Shown: positions 22,231 to 35,109 of the stretch, piece by piece
Layout of the letters: each line of letters starts with the position of its first letter
Position numbering within the stretch: the first letter of the stretch is position 1
Assembly (NCBI GenBank): GCA_029582165.1
Contig: CM055890.1
Coordinates: 4,828,787 to 4,892,786, forward strand
DNA: 64,000 nt
Source: Portulaca oleracea
Lineage: Eukaryota; Streptophyta; Magnoliopsida; Caryophyllales; Portulacaceae
Direction of reading: 5' to 3'
The notes under the pieces: model-generated
Database searches by the model: none
What the model saw: the letters and a program-made list of their open reading frames with translations, nothing else
Told to the model about the DNA's origin: nothing
Program-made: the position numbers and the translations under genes

Positions 22231-22769
22231 CTGCAAGAAACATCATATTTGATAAGAATAGGTAGCTAAGAACCCCTAAACTAAACCAATGCAAAACAGC
22301 AACCAGCAGACCAGAAGCCGAAGTCCATTCACAGCAGCTCCATGAGCCCTTCGCCACACGAATCATTAACCGTTTGGTACATTAGCGGTCACTTGAAAAC
22401 TATAGAAGAAAGCGGCGATAAAAAGCAGATACATTGAACATCTAATGAACTCGAAAGCTTTATTAAGAAAACTGGCATTTACATGGTGACATTGCAGCAA
22501 TCTACAATAATGGTAATAGATAGAAAAAGCTCTCTTACAAGTTATTACTGATGACTGTCCCAATCCCTCATCAAGCTCAGCGAAAAACATAAACATTGGT
22601 ACTGTACATTTTACAGCGGGAAGATGGATACTCTGCCAGTATACTTAGCATCAGCAGACAGCGACACCCACGTCATCCTGGAACATCAGTCAAATTAGGA
22701 TGAGAGTTCAGGTTGCAATCTTTCCAGGAGAATATCAAGCAAATCCATCCCAGAGGCCACTGTTAGAAG

Positions 22770-25700
22770 TTACAATCTGGAACGTCGGATGCATTTAATT
22801 GGATTGAAATGCATTCCATGCCGTCTTGTTGATCGAAGAAACGAGGAGCTTGATGGGCCCACATCCCATTCTTCGACATTCTGTGGAACACACACATCAA
22901 AGAGTACTTGTCCAAGGACACCATTTGCATTGATCCTTGGTGGAGGGGGTAGCTGAATCAACCGAGTCTTAGGTTCATCTTCAACAGAACCAACGGCTTT
23001 CCCCTCGTGATACTCGAACGAGCTGGGCACTACAGAGTGCCCAGCCATCTCCACTGAGAATCTTTTGAAGATGTCGTTAGAGGCCGCTGCCGCTTTTCGT
23101 ATATCGCCCAGCAGCTCAGAAATCTCATCATGGGAACCCTCCAACCCCATTTTCTCTCCTCCTCCTTGCTTCATTGCTCTCTGAGAATAAAGTGCTGATG
23201 CCTTTTGCAGTAACTCACTCACAGCAACCTTGTAGTCAACAGGATGTTGTCGATAGTGACCTACCATTATAAGAAGTTAGATGTTTACGCTTTTGGTCTG
23301 ACAACTGCTGATCCCTTAATGCAGAAAATGACATCTCAAATTAGTGAAATATCCTACAGATATTTTCCCTTGAACAAGGTTGGAAATTGCCAAGCAACTG
23401 TTTTCCTGATCTCTTCCTGTGCAGCTAAAGATACTTAGTCCTATTTAGGAAAAAAAACATAGTAACCACCTATAATGGATGCTTTAGCTCTCATTCCCAT
23501 AAAGAACATAACCTTTATACAGCACGAGGTATGATAATCACTAAAGCAGTACCAACTTTTCATTCCAAAATCCAAAGGTCATCCCGTTGTTCCTATGCAC
23601 ATTGTCATTCTTATTCCTAATATTTTCAAAAGGTCAGTGAAAGATATATGTACATTATGTCACAACATCATTTTATAGTAGAAACAACAACAAAGACTAT
23701 CCTGGCAACTGAATATCAGTAAGTGACCATGGAGGGGGCAACTGAATATCAGTAAGTGACCATGGAGGGTGCAGATAACATCCTAAGTGAACATCTGTAA
23801 GCTTTCATGATTCTAAATGAACATCCTTAATCTTTCATCAGAATTCTTCTCAGGGTTGAAAATGAAACTATCTTCACAAACACTCAAAATATATATATCA
23901 AGCACCTTGCCTATGCCATGTTAGATTCTTCAGCAATGAGTATCTCTATTCTGAAGCCTTACAGACATTTTTACAGCTTTTCTAGTGCGTGAGAACTAGG
24001 ATCAAGCCTTCACAAAGTGCATCATGTTCCAGAACTGTCAGGGTCAACAGCAGGTAGTTGTTCTCAAATAGAGAATATAATGACTCAACCCACCCCCCGC
24101 CTCTTGTAAGTCAGGATAGTGCTAAGCACATTTAATTGGGGGAACAACAGAACATTGTAATAGATCAGAAGCAGACCTACGTGGGGTGAGCTAGTCCACT
24201 TGACAAGTTTAACATCAGCACCAAGTTCCTGCAGCCGTTGTGCAAAATTGCAAATAGTTTGACAAGGAGCAAGATGATCATCTTCCGAGCACAAAATGAG
24301 ATAAGGTGCACCAAAGCTCTGCATCAGATATAGTAACATAATTAAACAAGAGAACAAATAATAGAGGTAAATTTGGTCTGGAGAAAACTGACGATACATA
24401 CAACAGATGCATATAGAGTCTGCCAATATTCCGCACGCTGCATCTCGAACCTAGTTAAGAAGAGTCCATCTAAACTAGAAGCAATACCCTTTGCTATCCA
24501 TTCTGCAAATCTTGGCGGTTTCGAAATTCCAAGGACAGATGGATCAAGAACAAACCGGGTACCCAAGTCACTGACAAAATCTACAGGACTTGAGTCATAA
24601 ATATGGCCAGCCACACAGTCTCTGACAATTCGATAATTATCCTTCATGAACCACAACAGGTAAACAGCTGCATTAGTCATAATTCACAAACAGCATCTTC
24701 TTGGGTGGGTGTTTGGGAGAGAGGGGGGGGGGATTGGTGACAACGACATATCAGACTCGTTTTAATGTCTAAATTTATTTGTTCAATGATGGTCGTACAA
24801 GTACATTTTCTTTCTCTAATAGGAGGGAGGGGGACGAAAAGAATGCATACCATATTTTCTCGTTGCTTATCAAATATTCCCTGAATGATCTGCTTGTAAA
24901 ACAAAGGGAAAACAGAAAGGGACAAAACATCAGCTATACAGTATTACAGTGAAACATGAAACAACAATGCTGTTCAATTGATCACTGAGAAAATATAGAC
25001 AACACAGTAAGGACCACATCAAAGCCCCATCAATCCAGAGAGAACTTTCAGCGGGGGAGGATTGGGCTAAACAAACCCTTGACAGATCCTAACAAAAAGA
25101 GGTGCACATCTAAAACCTCTTAGCATTCACCCTTAATCCAATCCCAAGCTCTAGTTTGTAAATTGTTAATGTTTCCTTCCTTGCTTTTACAAAATCCAAA
25201 TAATCCTAATGCGAGCACATTAACGTTGACACCAACATCCTCTCCAGCACCATGAATAACTTAGCCTGGCTGGCAAATGACTCTAATTTTTTAATATTGA
25301 AAAGTTATCCACATTAACACCACTCCACAACACCCGTTGAGCATAAAAATAAGAATAAAGCTGAAAAATGGTCACCCTAAGAGCAAGCAGAGACATTTAC
25401 ATAAAAAATTAGTAATAATAAATCATCAGTTCATCCACACAATACATCATGAATTGATTGCACACAACTGTCTCTCCACTTGTCAAGGACAGCCTAGGTT
25501 CCAACAAAAGCTAGTAGCCTGACACAAACCTATAAAACTTAATCTTGGCCAACTAATTAGAGCACTTGGTATCAAGTTTGCCACCAATAACTTTTCCACT
25601 ATTAGATTATATAATGACTGTGCCACTACATATCATTAACCCAAGATATCTCACCACTCTGCAAGTGCCAGAGGAAAAGCTTTTGAGACACAGGAAAGTG

Positions 25701-27772
25701 CCACATGAACCTTGTTATTTAAATTGCAAGATTCAATTTGGCGTTTCAGTAAGAGACAGAAAATGAAGAAATGAGTACCTGAAGGACCTTGTACATACAA
25801 GCCTTTGGACCGCCCGAAAAAGAGGCAAATACAACAGGGACTGGATTGATCTTCAACTCCTGCTTACCAAAATAGAACCCGTTACTTTAGCCTACTATGT
25901 TGATTTCCAAATGCTAGAAGCTCATAACAGAGAACATAAATTGTCAGATGGTACTTGGTGTTGGCACTTAGGCCAATCATCACTACTAAAGCAAATCTCA
26001 AAATGAAATGCACCAATTGATTACAAACTTAACAATGGTAAGACATTTGTAGCAAGTGAGACATCTCTAAAACCTAGGATCAACAGAAGCTACACAACAT
26101 GTTATCTGTGTGAACCCAATACAAGACACTAATTATACACTGACCTCTACAAGCTCATCCAGAATCTTCACGGCCAACAATTCAGCCTTCTCAGGGAAGA
26201 ATCTGCAGAACCATCAAACAAATAACACAAAGTCACTATTTAAACATTACTAGAAGCAAACATGGGGCCAAAGGTAACAGGGAGTCCTGAGAACTAATAC
26301 ATATTCCTTGCTTCTCACTAGTCAAAACTTCATTTTCAAGCCACTGTTTGGATTTCGGAGGTGGACACAGTCTGTATTCAAGTTACACACAGATGTGTAC
26401 ATCATAGTTCCTAGAACATTGGTGAAGCACGTTTTCAGTTTTTTAAATCGTATTAATTTCCAAAAAGTTACAATGCTGACAGCATTCATTACCAAAAACA
26501 ACATATAAGATTCCAACTCCAACTTCCCCCGAGAAAGAAAGAAGAATAAAGTATCAACAAGGTTGCATGTTCAGAATCTTTGAAATTCAAACAGTCAAGT
26601 AAGTATGTAAACATAATTGATACATCGCTCCATCTGAAAAAAAAAATATGAGGTTGTCATACAGTCATAGTGAAATAGTACTACTCACTGGACCCAAGGA
26701 CTATAACTGTAACGTCGTATCAAGCAGGGAACAGGGGATGGAAGCTTCATGTAAGAGATACAGGTCTAAGTAACATCATGATTTTACACATTCATTATGC
26801 AGAAAAATAGACTGCTCGCGGAGCTTGATGTGTAGTCCATTGTAACTAGGACACACATGTGCACAGCTAAAAGTATGAAATGGATTCCTTCCACATCAAC
26901 ATAGGGCAGTTAAAACAGCATGATGACTCACCCTCAGAAGTCAATCCAGGGCTCACAGAAAATAGACCTCATTACTAAAACAACAAACAACCAACAACCA
27001 CCCCATAATGGATCCCACCAAAACCATAAGGGCCCATCCCTTCATTGCCGAGAACAATGGTTTAGCAGAGGCCAGTACATACAAAAGCAGTCCAAAAATT
27101 TCATATCAAAGGAGAGTATAACCTTTTCCACTGAACTATCTATCACCAGAATGCCAAAACAAGCCAGTTCCAGCTGTTGAATTTGTTTTTTATTCCGGAA
27201 ACAAAGCACTTGATTATGAAAATTGAGTAACAAGAAAATTTCGAGCAAGAATAACTTAAACCTGCTCTTTTAATAGAACCCTTAATCCAATGAGTGGTAT
27301 TTGATTCATCACTTCATCAAAGTAGCAGAATATCCACTCTAACATCGAATTTGACATATCTAATAGAGTATGCAAAACAATATGATCAACCACTAACAAC
27401 CATAACCCACTTACATCATCATCCTTGTACTTTAATTCCCAATCAAACACACAGATCAATTTCTATCAATTCCTTCAATCAGATAACATAGATGGATCAT
27501 GAAGCTTCACCTCAACCGCATAATAAATCGACAAAATCAACCAAAACAATCCAAACCCCAGAAAAAAGAAGAGATAAAGGAATTTGGACATACGAATTAA
27601 GGAATTGAGAGTGGCAAACAAGGGAATTCCAGCCAGAAGATGCATAAAGATCGATGTAATGCTTCAAATGCTTCTCTTGACTAGACATCCAAGCAAAGAC
27701 GACAACAACCCCATCAGGTTTTGTCCCTGTGTGTCTCCTACCCCAATAGTACCTTCCACCAACACCCCACAT
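22770..27772 (-). CDS. DUF829/TMEM53-like alpha/beta-hydrolase-fold protein, seven coding exons
   Basis: Exons in gene order: 27772-27594, 26202-26145, 25859-25779, 24889-24851, 24641-24402, 24318-24177, 23260-22770 (stop TAA at 22770-22772). They total 1230 bases, 409 aa, and every intron is GT-AG. The protein begins MWGVGGRYYWGRRHTG. It has FAWMSSQEKHLKHYIDLY (about residues 27-44), a nucleophile-elbow-like FASFSGGP (90-97, Ser94), SEDDHLAP (210-217, candidate Asp) and WTSSPHVGHYR (240-250, candidate His245 or His248). The C-terminal half is divergent but ends in NGVLGQVLFDVCVPQNVEEW and NPIKCIRRSRL, conserved in plant members from memory. This order matches the TMEM53/DUF829 family, whose substrate is unknown. 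The elbow is S-F-S-G-G rather than G-x-S-x-G. An in-frame upstream Met (27848-27850) exists, but MWG fits the family start better. Its role in the cell cannot be read from the sequence. Confidence 0.9.
23704..23769. repeat. 33-bp tandem duplication in intron 6 of the TMEM53-like gene
   Basis: Two adjacent copies of a unit starting GGCAACTGAATATCAGTAAG are identical, indicating a recent duplication within the intron. No functional meaning is evident. Confidence 0.9.
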
Positions 27773-28379
27773 CTTTATCTCTTTCCTTCTCAAAGAAAAA
27801 GAGAAACAGCTGAATTTCAGAACCCAGAAAGGTTTCAAGGTTTCACGCAAGTAGAGCCTGTAGAGGCATATGGGTCTACTGGTTTGACGGGCAACACCAC
27901 ATTTCGTGACCCTCTTTCTCTCTCTAGTTCTATCTAATTATGAGGGTGGGTTTGGTATGTTTTTCTTTCGGGAATTGGGTGAATTGGTTAAAACGTTACG
28001 GGGGTCAAATATGACAAGAAATTACAGATAAAGGTTGTGAAATTGAAAGGAAGATTATCGGGTTCAGTTGGGTACAAAGAGAGGATCTGTCATTTATCGA
28101 TGCCTGTGCCCCATCGCCACATCCTCATTGGAGAAAAATCTTAAATGTCCCGGACATTTCAGTGTTTGGACCCTAATACCCCGCACAAAAAATTAAAAAA
28201 AAAAACAAAACGAATGACTCCCTCACCGTCCTTCTCTCTTCCCAATTCTTGAATCGTATGAATAAAAAGTATTAGTTATTAATTTCTTTTTATTATAAAT
28301 CTCAACTGTTAATTTAAAAAATATTTTATTTAATATATCTATCTATTTATATACTCATAGATTCAGTATTAGCTAAATG
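27773..28379 (-). promoter_or_regulatory. 5' flank of the TMEM53-like gene
   Basis: The region upstream of the start codon holds CT-rich leader-like sequence (27773-27940 read on the minus strand is Ser/Leu-coding by chance). No clear TATA box can be singled out. The end of a CTCCCTC-type repeat begins to appear near 28218. Confidence 0.3.
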
Positions 28380-28603
28380 CGTCTTTGGAAATTGTGCGAT
28401 CAATTTTAAAAATTTTGTAATAAATTCTCAATATATCTGATGAGATCTTTATATAAAATTACCATTAGATTAAATCATGAAAAATCTGATCATAAAAGTA
28501 TAATATTACAATTGTTAATAACATATTATGTAAGAAATTATCAATCAAAGATTGTAGAGACCGTGAAAGTCAAAATTATGACAATTATTATGGAACGGAG
28601 GGA
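28380..28603. mobile_element. Truncated Stowaway-like MITE
   Basis: It is collinear with the interior of 21455-21706 (TTTTAAAAATTTTG, ATTACAATTGTTAATAA, GAAATTATCAATCAA) and ends GGAACGGAGGGAG before TA. The left terminus is not clear. Confidence 0.55.
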
Positions 28604-29149
28604 GTAATAAAGAGGAAGGGGTTCTTGAGTTCTTCACTCTCCTTTCATTCCCTCCCCCAATCCTTTAATCGTATAAAATAAAATTTATTAACCATTAACT
28701 TCTTTTGATTTTAAATCTCAACCATTAATCTGAAAATATTTTATTTTTATATAGTTTTTTGAAAATATTTTATTTTTATATAGTTTTCTAAAAGGAAGAA
28801 CTAGACAATTATCGTTCTTATTACCATATTTGGCAATCAGCTGGTAGTTGGTAGTTGTTAGCTTATAACTGTTTGGATTAGTTATTTGATTTTAGTTGGT
28901 TGCAGGAGAAGTGTTTGGCAATGTAGTTTTTTGTGAAAAGCTTGATCAAGTAGTTTTTTGAAAATTATCTTATTTGATTCAAAAAACTAACATAAAAAGC
29001 TATTTACCAAATACCTCAAGGGGGTATTTGGCTACCCAACTTTTTGGATAGCTTTTAACTTTTTGGATGTCATTACATTTTTTTTATATCAAGGTTAACA
29101 TGTTCATCGTCCAACACTCAATCTCAAAATAAGAATATTTGTATGTATC
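28604..29149. other. AT-rich intergenic; local duplication and possible foldback
   Basis: 28640-28750 repeats 28235-28325 (AATCGTAT and following, then CTCAAC-TTAAT and ATTTTATTT) with divergence. At 28828-29016, TATTTGGCAA and TTACCAAATA form an inverted pair that could be the ends of a small MITE; its target duplication is not clear. Confidence 0.3.
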
Positions 29150-29402
29150 TTTAGACTCCATATGTTCTCGTATTAATTGTCACTTAATTCACTGTGACCG
29201 TTTCCAATGTTACTTTTATATTGATAATTTCGTAAATAATATTTTATTAACAATTCATATTATATTTCTATAATAATATTTTTTTATTATGAACTTAATG
29301 ATAGTAATTTTATATAACAAATCATTGTGTATATTGAGAAACTTACAGTCAAAGTTTTTAAAATTTGACTACATATTTCCCAATACGATCTTTAATATGG
29401 AA
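29150..29402. mobile_element. Decayed Stowaway-like MITE in inverted orientation
   Basis: The reverse complement resembles 21455-21706, including the TTAACAATT and ACTACATA words. Ends are degraded (CTCGTATTAATTGTCACTTA near 29165). Confidence 0.4.
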
Positions 29403-30217
29403 TCATTGTTGTCTCTAACCTTAACAGCACACCTACAGTGTAATGTTTTCTTTGTTCATTACTATAATTGTACATTTACCATTCAACATAATATATTAAT
29501 AATAAAATAATTATACCAAACTCTTCAACTAATATGACTATATCGCAATGTTTTTTAATTCATTGTTGTAATTGTATTTTGGCCATCAAACAAAGCAAAT
29601 TAATTACCAAATTCTTGTAACAAACTCTAGATCTAAATAAATTAAAGTAATAATGAAGAATCATTGTCACAGTTTATAGAACCGTACTAATTACTAAATG
29701 AGTCGTCTTTATTGTTTTACAAATACTGCTAATTACCAAATTTAATTTTTTTTCTTTTTTTATACAAGTCATTTGTTGTTCCACATAAATTGGTTGTTAT
29801 CACCATTTTGGTGTTTGAGTTATACATATAGGAGGTTGGCGTATGACAAATAGAGGGATGCATATATTCGTCAGAAGAATTAAATGTGTACTTTGTAAAG
29901 AGAGGAGGCCCGCGACACTGGAGAGGGAGGGATGGAAATTTATAGAGTGAGGAGTAGGTTGGCTGAGTGTTAGAAAAAAATGTTCTTCTCATCTTTTATT
30001 AATTTGATTATTTTTTTCACCTACTTACTGTTTATTTGCCTAGCGTATGTTTTTTTTTTTTGCTCTGCCAAATTATTATACATATGTACCAAAGTTACAC
30101 CCACTACTACTTTTACAAATTAATATTCATATAAAAATATTTTAATAATTTTAACTCATGACTATTAATAATTTCTGTTTTACCTAAAGGTATTTGAATA
30201 TTTTGAGAAGAAAGATA

Positions 30218-30248
<31 letters not shown>

Positions 30249-31382
30249 CATATATATATATAAATATATATATATATGTATAAAATACATTCATATATTA
30301 TTTTATATATATTACATACATAATTCTTATGATTTAGATGAGCAACTCACAAATATTAAACTAAATAACTACTTTTATTTGAATTTATTTTTGGTTTATG
30401 TCTTTGTCATATTTTTTGATATTTCACCAATTATTTCTATGTAATTTCTATTTACATCCATCCACCGAAACTAATTAACACATATTCGAAAGAACAAGAA
30501 AAAAAACTAGTAAATAAATAAACACCAGTACACGACCCTTAGTGCATCTGCGATAATGAGAATGAGTTATACTCACTGGATGAGGTGGAAGGAGTAGGAC
30601 CCATACGGACAGTCATAGTTAGACTTTTCATATTAACTTATTTTCCCAATGATGTTAAAGAAATTGGTTAAAATAATTTTAAAAAAAAGGTGCCCCACAT
30701 TTAATAATTTAAATATACTACAATCAAAATTTAAAAAAAAAAAGTAAAAACTTCTGAGAATCTCATCTTCCTCCTCACGCGCCAAGCATGAGTCCAAATT
30801 TTTCTCTCCGCCTACACTCGTCTTCTCCGTTGCACTGTTTTCTAGTCTTAATTAGCCCACGCTACATTAGCGTCATATCACTGTCAAACTTGCCATTACA
30901 GTTGTTCATATATGGCGTCTGCTTGGTTCTTTCTAAAACAATATTTTTCTGACAATATCTTTCAAGAAAATTTTACTAAGAAAATCTTTTTAGAAAAGAA
31001 TTTTCTTAATATTTGGTTTGTTTTCGAAATCAAGAAAAGGTTTCATAAAGTTTAATTGAAATTTTAAACTATCATTATTTATTTATTTATAAAATAGTTT
31101 TCAGTAACATTTTGAAATGTTTGATTAACATAATTTCCTTTCCCATGAATAAAAGAAACTTTTATAACTATCTTGGGAAACTGTTTTCTGTTTGTCATGA
31201 AAAAATAATGGGGCCTACTAAAAAATTTTCTCATCTATATTATCTAGTCGACCATGAAGAACTTTAATAAATACAAGAAACTCGATTAACATTCTAAAAT
31301 TTTTTTTTAAAAAAAACTACCTCGATCAAACAATACATAGATTAGGAGAAATTATTTAAAGTTAGAGAAAAGTTGAGTCTAA
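29403..31382. other. AT-rich intergenic region with a TA microsatellite
   Basis: No gene is seen. A (TA)n run lies at 30219-30280. The rest holds only short chance frames. The stretch ends where the Helitron-like block starts at 31383. Confidence 0.35.
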
Positions 31383-32270
31383 TCTATATACTTATAATGA
31401 CAATCTATGCGGGGCCCAACAAATACTGCAACGAGAGCGTTTCAAGGAGTTTCAGCCAATCACAATTAAGAAAAATACAATTTTTAGAAATTTTTTAATA
31501 ATTTCAGAAAATCATAATAATAATCGATGAAAATCAAAACTTAGGCTGCATTGGACTCTGACCCCATTTTCAATAATTTTTATTTTATTTTGAATCGGAT
31601 TTTATTTGAAACCTTGGCTGCTTTGGACTCTGACCCCATTCTGATTTACATGCTTATTTGGATTTAATTTTATTTTAGAATTAAAAAACAACTTTTACGA
31701 ATCCCATATGGCTTTCGAGTTTGATCACGTTTACAGCTGTTAAAATATCCAGCGCAAATGCAGCTAGGTTATGTTCATTATTTTTTCCAAAACATATAAA
31801 TACAATACTTTCACATACCTGCCGGAATCACAATTGATCTTCGTCGTATTCGTCTCAATTGATTATTGGCATTCCCAATTCATACTCTCATTAAGGTAAG
31901 TTTCAAGTCATTATTATATAGATATTCAAACCTATTGGGTTCTACATTGATTGCATTCATTGTAATTGATATATTCGAAAACTACTTTGAATTCTGCAGA
32001 CTCAATTCACATCACCATTCTTGATATAATCTATATGTTATAATAGATATCATTGTGGGTCCCACGAAATAGAACCACGGGAGTGACTGTAGAGGAATTA
32101 ACCAATCAAAACATAGAATTTTTTTTTATATTTTCAACTTCTTTTTAAAATTTTCAATTCGGATTTTATTTTAAAATTAAAAAAACAGAAAGGATCACTA
32201 ATCCTTGACTCCTTTGGACTCTGAATTAAATTATTTTGGTGTAAATAATATTAATTATTTTGGTGTTGCC

Positions 32271-32310
<40 letters not shown>
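31383..32310 (+). repeat. Long Helitron repeat unit, copy 1
   Basis: About 930 bases ending in an (AAT)n run. The same unit, nearly identical, is found at 33605-34552. It contains a TATA-like box (31795-31802) and a CTCATTAAGGTAAGTTTC section that looks like a splice donor, as if it was the start of a gene. Confidence 0.75.
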
Positions 32311-32312
<2 letters not shown>

Positions 32313-32315
32313 CTA

Positions 32316-32728
32316 TCTATATACTTATAATGACAATCTATGTGGGGCCTAGCAAATACTGCAACGAGAGCGTTTCAAGGAGTTTCAGCCAATCACAATT
32401 AAGAAAAATACAATTTTTAGAAAATTTTTAATAATTTCAGAAAATCATAATAATAATCGATGAAAATCAAAACTTAGGCTGCATTGAACTCTGACCCCAT
32501 TTTCAATAATTTTTTATTTTATTTTGAACCAGATTTTATTTGAAACCTTGGCTGCTTTGGACTCTGACCTCATTTATAGTTGTTACATAACTGTGTCGGA
32601 TTTAATTTTATTTTAGAATTAAAAAAAACTTTTACGAATCCCATATGGTTTTGGAGTTTGATCATGTTTACAACTGTTAAAATATCCGGCGCAACTGCAG
32701 CTAGGTTACATGGAAAAAGGAGATTAAC

Positions 32729-32774
<46 letters not shown>
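32316..32774 (+). repeat. Short Helitron repeat unit ending in (AAT)n
   Basis: It is the first 410 or so bases of the long unit, truncated after GCAGCTAGGTTACATGG and GGAGATTAAC, then an (AAT)n run. A nearly identical truncation at the same point occurs in 32903-33351. Confidence 0.75.
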
Positions 32775-32776
<2 letters not shown>

Positions 32777-32902
32777 CTATATACTTATAATAACAATCTA
32801 TGTGGGGCCCAACAAATACTGAAACGAGAGCGTTTCAAGAAGTTTCAGCCAATCATAATTAAGAAAAATACAATTTTTAAAAATAATTTCAGAAAATCTA
32901 TA

Positions 32903-33308
32903 TCTATATACTTATAATGACAATCTATGTGGGGCCCAACAAATACTGCAACGAGAGCGTTTCAAGGAGTTTCATCCAATCACAGTTAAGAAAAATACAA
33001 TTTTTAGAATATTTTTAATAATTTCAGAAAATCATAATAATAATCGATGAAAATCAAAACTTAGGCTGTGTTGGACTCTGACCCCATTTTCAATAATTTT
33101 TTATTTTATTTTGAACCAGATTTTATCTGAAACCTTGGCTGCTTTGGACTCTGACCCCATTTATAGCTCTTACATAACTTTTTCGGATTTAATTTTATTT
33201 TAGAATTAAAAAAAACTTTTACGAATCTCATATGGCTTTGGAGTTTGATCACGTTTACAACTGTTAAAATATCCGGCGCAACTGCTGCTAGGTTACATGG
33301 AGAAAGGA

Positions 33309-33351
<43 letters not shown>
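32903..33351 (+). repeat. Short Helitron repeat unit, second copy
   Basis: It matches 32316-32774 throughout, including the AACTTAGGCTG and ACCTTGGCTGC words and the final (AAT)n run. The partial block at 32776-32902 is an even shorter version, cut after CAGAAAATC. Confidence 0.75.
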
Positions 33352-33512
33352 CTGTATCTATATAATATTAATAGTAAAGTTTGTGGATCCTGTTAAATGG
33401 AGAAAGGAGATTAATTGTAGGGATTTCGACCAATCAGAAGATAGATAAATACTGAGCTAAATTATTTTGGTCCAAATATTAGCAATTATCTTAACGAAAT
33501 AATAATAATAGT

Positions 33513-33521
33513 AATAATAAT

Positions 33522-33560
<39 letters not shown>

Positions 33561-33604
33561 AATAATAATAACAACAATAATAATAATAATAATAATAATA
33601 ATAA
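33513..33604. repeat. (AAC)n/(AAT)n microsatellite
   Basis: A run of ACAACA changes to AATAAT. It is the longest mixed trinucleotide run in the cluster. Other (AAT)n runs lie at about 32271-32311, 32733-32775, 33309-33351, 34503-34552, 34801-34842 and 35028-35108. The poly-Ile reading frames are artefacts. Confidence 0.9.
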
Positions 33605-34503
33605 TCTATATACTTATAATGACAATCTATGCGGGGCCCAATAAATACTGCAACGAGAGCGTTTCAAGGAGTTTCAGCCAATCACAATTAAGAAAAATAC
33701 AATTTTTAGAAATTTTTTAATAATTTCAGAAAATCATAATAATAATCGATGAAAATCAAAACTTAGGCTGCATTGGACTCTGACCCCATTTTCAATAATT
33801 TTTTATTTTATTTTGAACCGAATTTTATTTGAAACCTTGGCTGCTTTGGACTCTGACACCATTTACAACGGTTACATAACTGTTTCGGATTTAATTATAT
33901 TTTATAATTAAAAAAAACTTTTACGAATCCCATATGGCTTTGGAGTTTGATCACGTTTACAACTGTTAAAATATCCAGCGCAACTGCAGCTAGGTTACGT
34001 TCATTACTTTTTCCAAAACATATAAATACAATACTTTCACATACCTGCCGGAATCACAATTGATCTTCGCCGTATTCGTCTCAATTGATTATTGGCATTC
34101 CCAATTCATACTCTCATTTAGGTAAGTTTCAAGTCATTATTATATAGATATTCAAACCTATTGGGTTCTACATTGATTGCATTCATTGTAATTGATATAT
34201 TCGAAAACTACTTTGAATTCTGCAGATTCAATTCACATCACCATTCTTGATATAATCTATATGTTTTAATAGAAATCATCATGGGTTCCACGAAATAGAA
34301 TCACGGGAGTGACTGTAGGGGAATTGACCAATCACAACATAGAAAATTATTTTTTTTTCTATTTTCAACTTTTTTTTTTAAAATTTTCAATCCGAATTTT
34401 ATTTTAAAATTAAAAAAACAGAAAGGATCACTAATCCTTGACTCCTTTGGACTCTAAATTAAATTATTTTGGTGTAAATAATATTAATTATTTTGGTGTT
34501 GCC

Positions 34504-34552
<49 letters not shown>
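33605..34552 (+). repeat. Long Helitron repeat unit, copy 2
   Basis: It matches 31383-32310 over its length, including the TATA-like box (34021-34028) and the GTAAGTTTC donor-like word, and ends in (AAT)n. Differences are scattered single changes. Confidence 0.75.
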
Positions 34553-34554
<2 letters not shown>

Positions 34555-34800
34555 CTATATATTATAATAGAAATCATTGTGGGTTCCATGAAATAGAGCC
34601 ACGGAAGTGACGGTAGGGGAACTGGCCAATCACATCGTAGAAAATTATATATTTTTTTTCTATTTTCAATTTTTTAAAATTTTCAATCCGGATTTTATTT
34701 TAAAATTAAAAAGACTAGAAAGTATCACTAATCCTTGACTCCTTTGGACTCTGAATTAAATTATTTTGGTGCAAATAACAGTAATAATTTTGATGTTGCC

Positions 34801-34843
<43 letters not shown>

Positions 34844-35053
34844 TGTATCTATATAATATTAATAGTAAAGTTTGTGGATCCCGTTAAATGGAGAAAGGAG
34901 ATTAATTGTAGGGATTTCGACCAATCAGAAGATAGATAAATACTGAATTAAATTATTTTGGTCCAAATATCAGTAATTAATTATTTTGACAAAATAATAA
35001 TAATAGTAATAATAATAACAACAACAATAATGATGATGATGATGATGATGATG

Positions 35054-35109
<56 letters not shown>

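Noticed and set aside
27773..27850. Upstream in-frame Met of the TMEM53-like gene as the true start
   Set aside because: It would add a Ser/Phe-rich stretch unlike family members as recalled, whereas MWGVGGRYYWG is a typical start. Transcript data could overturn this.
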